A stretch of DNA of 64,000 bases from Oxytricha trifallax (GCA_000711775.1 ARYC01017492.1:82874-146873), one strand, 5' to 3'. Numbered from the stretch's first letter, positions 24,186 through 36,275 are shown. Made by a program: numbers and translations. The notes: generated from the sequence alone by a model not told the origin.

Positions 24186-24737
24186 TCATCGAGGCACTAT
24201 AGCTTAAAGCTAAGTATGCTATCCAAAGACTGGAAGTGAGTCTTTCATTTTATGGTTCTCTAATACTTTCTATTCTAATTACTTCATATCTATTAAAGGT
24301 GCTCTTTCGAGCATACCTTAAGGTTCTAATTCTGATTAGGTATAGTCAGTGTAGATCTCAAGTGTGATCTGGCCAAGAGTCTATATTTAGTGGCCATCTA
24401 GTAACGATTCCTTAAATCCTCCTAGCTTACTTACTCTATAGGTTTCCTTAGGATCAATAATAAAGCCTTTGAAATTCAAAGACTCTAATGAATCTTCCAG
24501 ATCATAGTAGTAATTAAGCATCTCTTTTTTGCTTACAGTCTCTATCTCAACATCAGCAACTGTAATGTTCCTTTAGTATAACATATTGGTTGTTATGTAA
24601 TCTGCAGTATCGCTTTCATCATCTGTTTCACTACTTGAGCTTCGCTCACTATCTGAACTACTAGAGCTTTTATCTTCTTCCTCTTATTGGAAAAATTCAA
24701 CCAGCTTAGACTATCTCTTTTAAGAACTTGATTCCAT
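24186..24737 (-). CDS. 183-aa acidic/Ser-rich ORF upstream of transposase
   Basis: ATG (24735-24737) to TGA (24186-24188), uninterrupted, with TAA/TAG as Gln. It starts MESSSQKRQSKLVEFFQQEE, followed by a Ser/Asp/Glu run (SSSSSDSERSSSSETDDESD) and then an ordinary mixed region (FKGFIIDPKETYRVSKLGGF). Beyond the TGA the same frame goes on with KEKEQQQKELKLAQESQRLN up to the transposase start, so it could be an N-terminal extension of the transposase separated by a mutation to TGA. No counterpart seen in element B. Function unknown. It is notable for being open amid frameshifted neighbours. Confidence 0.6.
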
Positions 24738-24927
24738 AAGTTCAGTGCTTAATTTCCTAATAATGAATTACTTTGGTGCTGGTAGGAAATCCGCATGCGG
24801 ACATCGGATCATGCTGAAGGCATTTCATAATAGTGAAAATGACTATCTCATTATAGTAACAGTGCTGTCTTCATGAGCCAATATTTGGATATTTAAAACG
24901 GCTGATGGCACCTCCTATTAGAATTTA

Positions 24928-25731
24928 ATGAACCAAGCGTAACTTACTGGCATCAATTTTTAAGAACTAGCTTAGAAGTGCAAAAGCAAGAAAGAGCTCT
25001 ACATTTCTCACCCAGGATTGTCGGGCCTTCTTACCCAAGCCTGATTCAACCAACATTTACTTCTTCAAGTCCATCATAAGAGAAAAGAAGGAGGTAAGCA
25101 TCTCTCCTTAATTGTAACCGTCTTCTTAGTACATCAGAAGAGAAGACGTCAAAGTGTCCGCAGTGCCTCACATAGAGGGACTTACAGTCCAGGACTTCCT
25201 CGATTATGCGAGAGACATCCCCAGACTACTCAACTTTCTTCCTGATGAGCGAGACTGGGTCCACTTAGACAGGCAATGGATCTGTGATTTGCTCTATGCC
25301 TTAGACACCGACGGTGTCACCAACATGATTCACGATGCAATGCTTTAACGGAAAGAAAGGCTTGAGCAAAGCAGAGACCTAGTCATTGAAATGAGACCTG
25401 AATTTGTTGACGCACTCTCTAGATGCCTCAGCTTCAGCAGTAAGTTTACTCTCTTTACATTTACTTTGTAGCTGAGAGAGGCAAAGCTGTGAATCTCATG
25501 AAGGACTCATCTAAAAGAAAGAGAACAAGAGATGAAATTGAAGAGGTGAAAGATTATGAGACAGACTTGAAGTCAGACAGGCAGCTCTTTCTATAAGAAA
25601 CTAAGAGGCTGAAGCAAGAGCATGATAACTTGGAAAGTGAAGTACTTGACTTACGCAAAATGAAGGAGCAAGTTATGCAAGACTTCGGCTCTCAGAATCT
25701 GGAAGGGCAGGTGTAGAACTTCAGCCTTTGA
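24928..25731 (+). CDS. TBE 22-kDa-type protein, element A (two introns, one frameshift)
   Basis: Exons 24928-25093, 25130-25439 and 25472-25731; introns 25094-25129 (36 nt) and 25440-25471 (32 nt). The start MNQAQLTGINFQELAQKCKS parallels MNQQPINFLDIQTKLQSKKD in element B. Downstream are PHIEGLTVQDFLDYAR, FLPDERDWVHLDRQWICDLL, MRPEFVDALSRCLSFS and, after intron 2, ERGKAVNLMKDSSKRKRTRD, then a Glu/Lys coiled coil ending QVQNFSL and TGA 25729-25731. Intron 2 must be removed to avoid a TGA, and both introns are conserved in position in element B. One frame slip near 25001 breaks it. Presumed TBE 22-kDa homologue; biochemical role unknown. Confidence 0.85.
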
Positions 25732-25824
25732 CTTCTGCTGGTCTCTATTCTCATCCATTCTCTGAACACTACTAATAGAAAGAGTTAGAATATGGTGAAT
25801 TCTTTTAGAAATTAAGCTTTAAAA

Positions 25825-28800
25825 TCATCTTCTTTTTAACCCCTCTCTTTAGGGGTTCCTATGGTCTATATCACTTTTCAAGTTTCTCTTTTAATTTGAA
25901 GCCTTCTTCAACCAGGCTTCCATACATTCTTCGACCTCTTCATGCTCCTTGTAAGTTTCACTAAAAGACTTGTCTCTGCAACTCCTCCTTACAAGTATAA
26001 CTCACTTTTCAACTAAGTCCTTAATCTGCTCTGCCTTCTCATAAGCCTTCCTACTTCTCTTATTAGTCTTTATCTTTCCTTCCTTGCTCTTCGATCTTTC
26101 TCTGCCTGGCTCTTAAGTGATCTCCTCATATTGGCGCCTCACGCCGTTTTTGAAAATTTTCTCGACTTCACTAATAGGCTTGTCTTAGAGCACAGGGTTC
26201 TGGCTCATCTTCTCTACAATGAATTCTATGATAGAAGGTTAATAGAACCCTAATTTACTTTGAGTGTCTGGCTCTTCAGCCACAGCTTCAGTTTTCATTT
26301 CCTCTTCAGAGGCCTTCCTTGCTTCCTCGATATCCTTTTTGGCTCCTATGAAAGAACTTTCTACTTTTTCGACTATCTTCTCCACTATAGCCTTTACAAC
26401 TGCAACTTAATGATCGATGGCTATAATCAATTCAGAAGGAACTTCGGGCTCCTTTGCTTGATGATTAATATCCATATCAATAGCTTCTTATTTGTCTTAC
26501 AAATTAAATTATACTTCATTGAACTTTATGTCTAATATAAGGTCGATCTCATTCTACTCTACTTAAAGAAGCTACTCAGCACTATCTTTGGAGTTGAGTC
26601 TATACAAAACTCTTTGCCATTGCCCTTAGTATTAAGTCTTCCAATTCTTCCTATAATCTGCTCTTCATACCTTTTAGAGAAGACATCTGCGATGATGAGG
26701 TAAGAACCTCCGTTCTAGTTGATTTCATCATTCGTCTGAATGTCAGTCCCTCTTCAATGAGCTTCTTTCAGCAAGTATATTCCATATTCCTTTTTCGCAT
26801 TCTTCATTAAGTATCTGCCTTCAATCATGGATTCGAATTGGCGGCTTGCCCTCTGCTTAAACTTGTGAAGTCGTAGCCCGATCTCAAATGGCCTATCTCT
26901 ATTGCATTATAGTTAGTTGAAGCCACTATTAGAACTGGGGAGTGGCTTAGCTGCTCTATTATAATTTCTTTGATCTTAGCCAAGTAATCACTCTAATTAG
27001 TGCTCACAAACACATCCGGGTATTGAGTCTTTATATTTCCCTAGAGTTAATCAAGAGTGGGAAATACTACAGGTGTAGCTTGAAAAGCTAGCTTTAAACA
27101 GTTCTCTTCAGTAAAAGAGAGATTGCTTCCAGAAAATTCTATCACTTTATGAGCTTGCTGAAAGTACTCAAGAGAGTTGATTATAGTATCAACAGAGCCA
27201 TCAAACATAATCCAGTCGTACTCGTCCAACTAATACGTAGCTTTGCTACCATACACTCACAGCCTTGCTGTTCTTTTGCATCTTCTTTAATTAGGGCTAA
27301 GTATAGAAATAGATGCCAGTATCTTTGGCAAAGAAGTTTAGATTGCAATTAAGCTACATTGCTTTAATGACTCTCTAGTATCGTTTGAAGTCTCTTTGCA
27401 CTAAGTGCTCATTCTTGCTGAGTATAAAGACTGATCTTTAAGTTTTAAGAGCAATAAGGATTGCTATAGCAATGCATATTAGGGTCTTCCCATTGCCAAT
27501 ACCAAAATGAATGAAGTGATTGCTGTAAAGGTTGTCACAGATATAGTTCAAACATAAGACCTGAGAGCAGTAGAATTTGAAGCCTAAATTTTACTCCAAA
27601 GTTTCTAATTCGGCACTTACTTTTAAGAGTTCCTTTGGAGACCTGCTATTGAATCTGGATGCTACTTGGTTATATAAGTTCTCATTCTTGAATAGCTAAA
27701 GAAGGTCATTAACAGCCTTTTCAGAGAAGGCTTCCATAGTCCTTGGCAATTGCATTATTCTTTCAAGGTCAGAGAAGTCACAGTTTAGACAGTTGTCAAT
27801 AGTGTGAATGCTTAACTATACATTTTTCTCGACTTGCGCATTCACAATCAACTACTATACTTTCCTGATTTGTTCAATCTTCCCTACCCATTATTGATCT
27901 CTGCTTTGCAGTCTTGAAGCAAGGCCTTTCATAAAATGCACCATTGAGACTTTGTCGATGACTTCTTGCTTTTATAAGAAGGTTTCCCTTGTTGAAGATA
28001 TGTAGTCTTTTAAAGACTCTAAGTTAGGGGCAGAGCATAAGGCACATATTCTTACAAAGTACTCTGTATACTATACAGGAATGTCTCTTATAAGGTTCAA
28101 TCCACAGTCTTGCTTAAGCAAGATAATAAAAGGCACGTTCATTATAAAGAAGGAATTTGGTATTAGTTGATGACCTAAGGGTCAATTAAAAAGTAGTGCC
28201 ATGTTTAAGCCAAAAGCTGAATGATGCCTGGATTAGAGTCGTTTAGCTTCTAGACTATAGCAAGCTGCTTACTTAGGCATGTTGCCTCAGTAATAAAGAC
28301 CAAGTTGGCTAAGCCTATAGCTTGTCTAGCATTGGGTGACCTTATAAGTAAGAGAATTGCTTCTTATATTAAGTTCTCTTCTGGCTGATATTTTTCCCCT
28401 GTATAGTAACTGAGGGCAGCCAAGAAGATACGAGCCTTGTAGTCTTAGTCTAGCCTTTAGTTACTTGAGATGAACTCTGTAATTAAATAGAAGAGCCCTT
28501 GGTTCACTTAGGGCTCATTTGCCATCTCAAAGTGCTAAAGGAACGAAAAGAGTGATTGGGTGTTGCGGGCCATTATATCTTGAAGGATCTGTTCCTTTTA
28601 TTAATAATTGATTATTTGAAACTTTCAAATTGCTTGACCAACATCTCATGGCCAATGATTGAGCCATAGTTAATAACCAGCTAAGGTAAGGGTCTTAGAG
28701 CTTGCATTGATTCACTTGCTAAGCTCACAGTAGTCGAACTCACTCACCTTCATTTCCTCGTTTGAGAGGGAGTGGTTAAGATTTTCAGAGGCCAGTGACT

Positions 28801-29226
28801 TGGTATCACTGCTGTTCTTGGCTTTCTTGCTTTTGTTATTGTTTATAAACTTTCTCACAACGTTCTTAAAATCCTATGTCTTTTAATAGCCTTTGAAATC
28901 CTCCTGCTACAACAGGTGACTCAAATCATAGTTGTTTAAATGTAGGAATTCCTTTGCTCTATTGATTTTGACGCTATCTTGGGCTCCCTTGTACTCAGCT
29001 TTAATGCCCTTCACTTTGCAGCCCTCATCAATATTAGCCTTGGCTTCAAGATTTTCAAAAATCCGATCACCCTGCTCAAGAAGTTGAGCTAACTATTCAT
29101 TTGAATTATCATTCCTTAACTCTAATATAGGTGCCTAGTAAAGGATAAAAGCTTACCAGGGCTTCGTTCTTCAATCTATAGGGGAAAAGACTTAGCAAGC
29201 TGATCCCGCTCTTGGGCTGGATTCAT
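25825..29226 (-). pseudogene. SecA-like SF2 helicase/ATPase carried by element A
   Basis: ATG 29224-29226 to TGA 25825-25827. A 35-nt intron (29122-29156) is required to keep the N-terminal frame (MNPAQERDQLAKSFPLQIEE | LRNDNSNEQLAQLLEQGDR). The centre follows the SecA ATPase core in order: Walker A FGIGNGKTL (about 27480-27505), LSKNEHLVQRDF like the SecA 'YLAQRD' segment, Walker B VLVDEYDW (about 27210-27232), QYPDVFVSTNQSDY and SPVLIVASTN of the second domain, then RGTDI, NGGSYLIIAD and QIIGRIGR (about 26640-26755). The C-terminus is a charged coiled coil. Frame slips (for example near 27231, 26890 and 26560) and in-frame TGAs (near 28710 and 26755) mark decay. It is convergent with the 22-kDa gene, 94 bp apart. 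SecA homology is from motif order, not a search. Confidence 0.75.
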
Positions 29227-29896
29227 GGTATTTTTAAGTTTTGATTATAGTATTATATACTGGATTTTTTAATTTAATAGGTGGATTATTAAAAAAAACC
29301 ACTTGATTCTTCAAATTTACTATAAGAAAAACCTCTCTCCTTCACTTATCCAGTGGATTTAAAGAGCTATAGCCTGCAAACCAGTTCAAATGCATTTTTA
29401 TGTTAATACCAACATAAAAAGGTGAAAAAAGTAGGCTTGCAAGAAATGGCAGACCCGCCATGGGTTTTTTGAGTGCTTTTCGAGTTTGGCCTCATTGAAA
29501 ATTGGCTTTTTGGAAAAATCGAAAAATCCGAGGGCCTAATGGCGAATTCAACCCTATACTGTTCATAACGTACATATAACCAGTAGAAATGTGCAGTGAA
29601 AGTAGAATGGAAAGCAAAGGCACTCGTTTTCGAAAATCGAGGTCATGGTTGAAGGGTGTCCAGACTGGCTTTGGATTCTAGACTTCAGACTGGATTTTAG
29701 ACCCTATAAGAGGGGGAGTTTATACTAAAGTTGAATTTTTTCAAAAAGTAGTTGGGAAAGCTACTGGATTTTATGGACATATGGACTAAGTATAGAATAA
29801 GGAACATTTCAACAATATATGATCACTATAACACTCAAACTGTAATTAGCAGCATTATTAAAGACTCTCTTTCTAAGACTCTTGAATTGGCCCTCT
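29227..29896. other. Element A right subterminal region
   Basis: Non-coding region between the SecA-like start codon and the right terminal repeat. It presumably holds the promoter of that gene. Moderately GC-richer around 29440-29720, with no ORF that I can support. Confidence 0.5.
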
Positions 29897-29995
29897 CATA
29901 ATAAGTTAAATTGTGAAGTTCGAATTTCGCTATTTATCGATATTAAATCATCACTATACCAACTTATTAAACTATCACGCATATATGTATTGGGG
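29897..29995 (-). repeat. Element A right terminal inverted repeat
   Basis: Reverse complement of the left repeat with very few differences. It ends in GGGG and has a single telomeric C4 block instead of CCCCAAAACCCC, so it is 8 bp shorter. Confidence 0.9.
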
Positions 29996-30886
29996 TTTAT
30001 ATATTTATTCTCTTTACAAGTTACTTTTAAATCGATAAATTAATATATTTTAATTATATTTGAATCTTCTAGGAGCATTTTACATTTTGGTAAAGTTAGA
30101 TTAATACTGTTTTTGAATTAAGAAAACCCTAGTTTTAATTCAATACTCAAGTTCTTTAGTAATTTAGTGAATTTCATTAAGTATACATATATAATGTGAT
30201 TTTTTATTTTATATAAAGTCTTAAAATGCTTGGTTGGTGACTTGAATTAAGATTTGCTACACTTAGAATGGCATAATTTTGCAATGAGAACTAAGCAAAT
30301 CATTGTATTTTGAGACAGCAAAGCAATTTATTTACTAATGAGGAAGTCAATTACTCTTTTAAAGCAAACTATTGCTAGGTTTTATTAAATTTATTTTTAA
30401 ATGTTAATAAATTGAAAAATATTTATTTATAAAAATTATGGGAAATTTTCTCTATTTTTCCATTAAAAACTTATTGTTAATAGTGATTTAATGAGATGAT
30501 CAATTATTAAACCAATTAATCCAACTACAATTCGTACTCAACTAAGGAAAACTTGAAAAAAAACAATATCCTTTAACTAATTATGCTCACTTTATTTGAA
30601 ATTTATAGAATTTATTGTTTACCAACTATTACCCTTTTTTAAATATTTTCATATAAGCCCTATAAATTTTAAAATTATAGGTTTATAATCGTGAATTTCA
30701 TAGCAAAAATAGTCAAGTAACTATAACTATATATAACTCTTCCAATTCTTCAATAGTTCCTTTCTTGTTTCTCGATGCATGTGAAAGACAGCTCTTGCTT
30801 GAAATAACATAAGCTATTATAAGTGATTTCTTATATGTTATAATCTCCAAACAGGTTCAAATATATAAATATAATCAAAATTTATT
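29996..30886. other. AT-rich spacer
   Basis: No gene supported. Confidence 0.5.
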
Positions 30887-32119
30887 TAATATTACTAAAA
30901 TACATAAAATTGGGTAAATTGGTATAAATTCAAATAAACGAAAGATTATTATCATATATAACAGTCATGACTTTGATATTTGATAAATTAAATTTAATGT
31001 ACAGTTTTAAAATTACTAAGAAATCTGAATGTAAAATTGTCTATTGTACAATTAATTCCTGTATAAATTGCCCTATAAAATAAACAAAAAGTTAATGTAC
31101 AAATCCTAAAATTGTACACGAAATGTGCAGGAAAGATCAGTGCATTAGTGCTTAGAAGTACATAAATAGCAAGCAATGTACAATAGACAATAGACAATTC
31201 GGGTTTTATGATATACTTGAGAATCGTACAAAAAGCAAAACCCGATTAGTGTTTAACCGAAGATGTGATGTATAATGTGATTTAAGTTTTGATTAATTAT
31301 TAAGCGCTGGGTACTAATGTCTAAACCGGGTAATCTGAAGCACTGCATCTCCCTCGCGCCGAAGCCACTCTCTGTCTTTCCCGTCACTGCGTTAGACTGC
31401 GCTCTACCGCATCGTGCCTGATCTTGATCGTCCGCGTCACTAGTGCAAAAATCGGCAACTGCAACTTACGGTGCACATGACTCTGAGAGAGTAAGAGAGG
31501 AATACTGCGACTTGTGGAAATTGAACCACGGAGGAACTAATGTACCAAGCATAAAAGAGGCACTAGTGACGCGGACGATCAAGATCAGGCACGATACGGT
31601 AGAGCGCAGTCTAACGCAGTGATGGGAAAGACAGAGAGTGGCTTCGGCGCGAGGGAGATGCAGTGCTTCAGATTTCCCGGTTTAGACAATAGTACCCAGC
31701 GCTTAATAATTAATCAAAACTTAAATCACATTATACATCACATCTTCGGTAAAACACTAATCGGGTTTTGCTTTTTGCACAATTCTCAAGTATATCATAA
31801 AACCCTAATTGTCTATTGTCTATTGTACATTGCTTGCTATTTATGTACTTCTAAGCACTAATGCACTGATCTTTCCTGCACATTTCGTGTACAATTTTAG
31901 GATTTGTACATTAACTTTTTGTTTATTTTATAGGGCAATTTATACAGGAATTAATTGTACAATAGACAATTTTACATTCAGATTTCTTAGTAATTTTAAA
32001 ACTGTACATTAAATTTAATTTATCAAATATCAAAGTCATGACTGTTATATATGATAATAATCTTTCGTTTATTTGAATTTATACCAATTTACCCAATTTT
32101 ATGTATTTTAGTAATATTA
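30887..32119. repeat. 1.23-kb near-perfect palindrome (fold-back element)
   Basis: Two arms of about 560 bp, inverted and nearly identical. They start TAATATTACTAAAATACATA on both strands and surround a unique centre of about 110 bp (31447-31560). The inner part of the arms (31320-31450 and 31556-31690) is GC-rich, with only scattered differences between arms. The mirrored 67-codon open frames on the two arms are identical but carry no recognisable protein. Probably a large fold-back transposon or MITE. No related copy in the window and no clear target duplication. Confidence 0.85.
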
Positions 32120-32414
32120 TTTAATACATTCAAAATAAGTAGTAAACCATTGTGATTATTCTAATTTCATTCAAAGATTAAATTTTTAGGTTTATCATAA
32201 AGTTCAAATTATGCACATTAAAGAACAATATTATATTACTATACTTATGAAAATGATTCTTATGATTATGATAATTTAGTATAATATGATTAATTTATTT
32301 TTTTTTTAAAAAAAACAGTAAATGAAATATAATGATAAAACTTTATAATAAATACAACCATTAATATATACATTAAGAAAATATTATTTTCTATGATTGT
32401 AGGCACTTTGATTT

Positions 32415-32700
32415 TTATTTTTAGATATTATTAACTGCCCTTTTTTGTTGCTTTGAATGATATACTGACAGAAAGTCTAACTTGTAAGATTCCAGATAAA
32501 AATATAAAATCTAACTTAGGCTTGTCTCAACTGAGTGAAAGATATCTTTAATTTATAAAAAAAATCAAGAATTTATGTTTACTTTTATCATGCTTTTTTG
32601 TCACTTTTGAGCTTATCGCTGCGCATTCTAGCTTTTAAAAATGTTAAAACTTGATCCATCTCTATAAATATATATAAAATTTTAAATAAATTCAAAATTA
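32415..32700 (+). CDS. Weak coding-like segment
   Basis: A plus-strand frame open under the ciliate code with protein-like composition (VALNDILTESLTCKIPDKNI, SNLGLSQLSERYLQFIKK, then a hydrophobic LLLSCFFVTFELIAAHSS). No family recognised; could be chance. Confidence 0.25.
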
Positions 32701-34230
32701 GCTTTATAGATTTGAAAATAAGGCTATTTGATATGTTTGGATTGCCCATAAGTACAAGAGTTTAATTGATGTATAGATACTTTTAGATAATAATGTTGGA
32801 AAACTTTCACAGATAAAGGAAAGGAACTTTGAAAAAAAAATTTAAACATGTTAAAATATAAAGTTGAATTTAAATATTGTAAATTAGAATAAAAAATAAA
32901 ATAATATAACAATTATATAATAAATAGCACAGATAGGTAATAGAAGTAAATCAGAACGATGTCAAAAATTTTAAAATGCTTTTAATGTATGCAATAAGAG
33001 TCATTAAACAATGGTTGGAAAGAAATAACCAATAAAACTATTCTATTTAGTTGAAAGGCAATTAATGGTCAAATTTATTCATGATTAAATATAGATTTTA
33101 CCATTTTAAATGTGAAAATGAGAAAACAAAAAAAAGTATATGACAATGATTATATAATTCTAGTGTCGGATATTTTTTTCATAGTTGTAGAAAAGATATT
33201 AGTAACTAAAATAATTTCAAAAACGTTTTAAAAAAGGAGAAAAAATTTTATTATGAGAGAAGAAAATTAAAAAGCAAGAATCAAAAATGCAACTTTTATT
33301 AAGCACTGATTAAGATAGACTAAATGAAAGAACATTGATAAAATCAGAATTTTCAAATCAACATTGACTAAATTAATTGCAATTTGTTGGTTAATACTCA
33401 GTAATTACCACAAATTTAAAAGAAGATAAAGAAATAACTATCTCCAAGATAGAGAAGCTAAGTTTACAAATACAAACTTTCATGCAATAAAATTGTAAAA
33501 TAAAGTATGATCAACTTATTAAATACAAGCATATGTGAACCTTACAAATAATTACTATAATAGATTCAAGGAGAGCAATGGTACCTAAATAATGTTAATA
33601 ACTATATTAGAATATATATATCAATTTCATGTATATGATTAATCAAAGCAGAATATTTTCTCCAGTTGAAATGTAAAATTCACTTGACAGAGTTTGAAAT
33701 TAAACTTATGCAATTATGATGAGATAAAAATTGTTGATTATATTAATATGGTAGAGGTAAAACTTATCGATTAGGGGCTTTATGAATCAATAATATTTCC
33801 AAATTGTGTATGACATAAGGAGACAATTAAAATTTGTACTGGAAGCTAATTATCTCAATTATTATTAATTTTAACAAGAATAGATGCACTATTCTACTTT
33901 TCAAGTAGAAGGATTTCAACTCAATATTAAGCGAATATATTTAAAATGAGGAGACTATCAAAAATAAATAAAAATCATTTCAAATAAGATTATGGTCTTA
34001 AATAATTCGATAACTAAATTTTTAAACAGCCACTTTTTCTAATTAAAATCATGTGTTTATTTAACAATATACATTTAATTTATAAAGCATAGAGATTTCT
34101 GATATTTAGTTTTTCTATACTATAATTTTCTGATTCATTTCTATTTTAGGGCATCGAACTAATTGTTGCTGTAGTACTTATAAATTATAAAAGGATATCA
34201 ATTTATTAAATCAAAAAGTTATATTATTGA
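32701..34230. other. AT-rich spacer
   Basis: No gene supported. Confidence 0.5.
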
Positions 34231-34239
34231 AAAGTATTG

Positions 34240-34455
34240 TTATAGATCAGACGCAGATGAAGGTACAGGACTCACTTAAAATGTAAGTTAAAAAAATTAT
34301 ATCTTTTAATTTCTTTTTTTAGTGATCCTACCTGGTAAGACAACAGGTACCACAAGACATGTGCTTCCTAAGAGTACACAGAGAGGGGAACAAGTATGTG
34401 AAAAAACACTTGAAGATGAAGACGATGACGATGATGAAGAAGATAAGATTGTTTT
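34240..34455 (+). CDS. Candidate small exon pair with acidic tail
   Basis: A GTAAGTTAAAAAAATT...TTTTTTTAG stretch (about 34282-34321) looks like an intron. After it, one frame reads LPGKTTGTTRHVLPKSTQRG, EQVCEKTLEDEDDDDDEEDK and IVF. The upstream exon frame does not join cleanly, so the gene model is uncertain. It may be part of a longer macronuclear gene. Product unknown. Confidence 0.3.
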
Positions 34456-34459
34456 TTAG

Positions 34460-35159
34460 ATATTTCTATTTTTTATTATTATAATAAGTACATGTATAAT
34501 CCTTAATCCAATTGTTAATTCACAAAATTTTTCAAATTATAAATCATGTATCTTCAAGTTTCTTAATTAAAATTTCTTAGATATCTTCACTATATCTTCA
34601 GGGTATCAACATGATATCCCTCATATAAATTATAAAGTCAAAATAAATGGAGCTTTAAAATAATTTCAATCAAGAATGTGTAATTGTATGAAAAAGACAT
34701 GGAAATATTTTTTTTTTAAAAAAAAGATAATTAAAAAAGTAAAAAAGATCAATATTTACAATCAAACATACAAATTAAGGGATTTTGTAAAATATATATC
34801 ACCTTAATACCTGATTTAATAGAAAGAATAAAAATGTTTAAAAGTCAAGATCATTGGAATTTATGTATATTCAAACACAAAATTTACTAAATAAACCTCA
34901 AATAAATGTAATGCTTCTCAAAGTGTGCTATAGTTTGACATGATTTAACATCATAAAAATTGAAAATACAATCATCTTTGCATCGTTATCCAAATTAATG
35001 TTTTTTTAACTTATTAAGCATCAATTAAAGGTAATATACACTAAGAGAATTGAAACTTATCTAAAAAATGCAAGGAAAAAAGCTACAAGCAATGTTTATA
35101 AAAGTGTTCTAAGGAAAACAACTCTGATAATGGCAATATTAATTGTTGCAATTTAATTA
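34460..35159. other. AT-rich spacer
   Basis: No gene supported. Confidence 0.5.
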
Positions 35160-35560
35160 CCATCCCGGGTGATTCAGAGCTTCTGATTGAAGACCGATAT
35201 TTTCATTTTCAATTTAAATTTAATTAATTAATTAATTAATTAATTTGGATCTTCATTTGATTTTGAAATGAATTTTTGGGAGACATTTATAATTCCTGTA
35301 ATTTCAAAAGCTGATATTTCCAAATATCCAAATGACCTTCAAAATTTCACTTCTTAAAGAGAATTAAAAATTAAATATTAGTTATATTTATACAGATTTT
35401 AAGATTTGACCTTGGCTGAGCAGGGGTAAAATCTATAAAAATGTAAATTTGTTAAGAAATGGCCGTAACCAATTTTATAATGTCATGTTTTTAATTGTGT
35501 CTTGAATAAATATAAAAGTTTATTTTCTATAATTCCCATTAATTTATTAAATGAGCATCC
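35160..35560 (-). repeat. Dispersed repeat R1, locus b (reverse orientation)
   Basis: Reverse-strand relative of the repeat at 6640-7790. Includes CCCGGGTGATTCAGAGCTTC, an (AATT)n tract (about 35219-35244), CAAATGACCTTCAAAATTTC and GACCTTGGCTGAGCAGGG. Non-coding. Confidence 0.6.
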
Positions 35561-36275
35561 TTATTTTATATTTGCTTAGCATGAGACAAGAAGCAAGTTC
35601 ACAGTAGTATACTCATTTTATCCATTTCAGATGAAATTTTTGATATTAATTTTTGAAGAATTATTATAATATTTGAGATGAATCTCCTAATATTAAAAAA
35701 TTGTTGATGCACTAATTAAATATATATATATTGATAAATAATTTATAAGTTTAAGTTTATAAAATATTTACTTATTTATTTTAAAAGCAATTCATTCATA
35801 TATCTTAAAATATACTTAAAATTATTGCCTGTTTTAAATATAAAAGTTACAGTTAATATTCAATAGTACTTCCATAATTATCAATAAATGCCATTTTAAT
35901 ATCTTATAATTCTTAATAGATCTATTAATTATCAAAATGATACAGAATAATGTTCTAGGTACCTTTAACTAAAGTCAATTTGTGGAAAATAAAAAATTAT
36001 GACATTAATTAATGATTCTTATCATTCCATATTTACTTAATGACGTTTTTTTTTAATTAATGGAATTCTCGAAAGAATATTAAGATTCCTTAATTGTCTA
36101 AAAAAATTCATTTTAATAATTCTCATTATATGTTAAGTACTATAAGCTAATTATTCATAATCTGTCATGAACAACAATAAATTATGCATATAATAATCAT
36201 GAAATATTTTTTTTATTGAAAGATTGTTATTAATAAAACAATTATTTATATATATACATGGAGCTATAAATTAGT
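35561..36275. other. AT-rich spacer
   Basis: No gene supported. Confidence 0.5.

Larger units (their letters stand above)
19597..29995. mobile_element. Element A: telomere-bearing (TBE-like) transposon, 10.4 kb
   Basis: Bounded by inverted repeats of about 107 bp (left) and 99 bp (right) that start with C4A4-type telomeric sequence, the hallmark of Oxytricha telomere-bearing elements. Inside, from left to right: about 3.4 kb of AT-rich DNA with a GC-rich island; a frameshifted DDE transposase (minus); a 183-aa ORF (minus); a 22-kDa gene (plus); and a SecA-like helicase gene (minus). It is much longer than the roughly 4-kb TBE1 element described from Oxytricha. The flanks are TATATA-rich on both sides, so a target duplication cannot be assigned. 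Several frameshifts indicate an old copy. Confidence 0.85.

Noticed and set aside
30887-30896. TAATATTAC, the nonanucleotide of geminivirus-type replication origins, at both ends of the large palindrome
   Set aside because: A nine-base A/T-rich word is expected several times by chance in 64 kb of this composition, and there is no Rep gene or stem-loop context here.
30994-32012. Identical 67-codon open frames on the two palindrome arms
   Set aside because: They mirror each other because the arms are inverted copies. Composition and lack of any motif or homologue argue against a protein.
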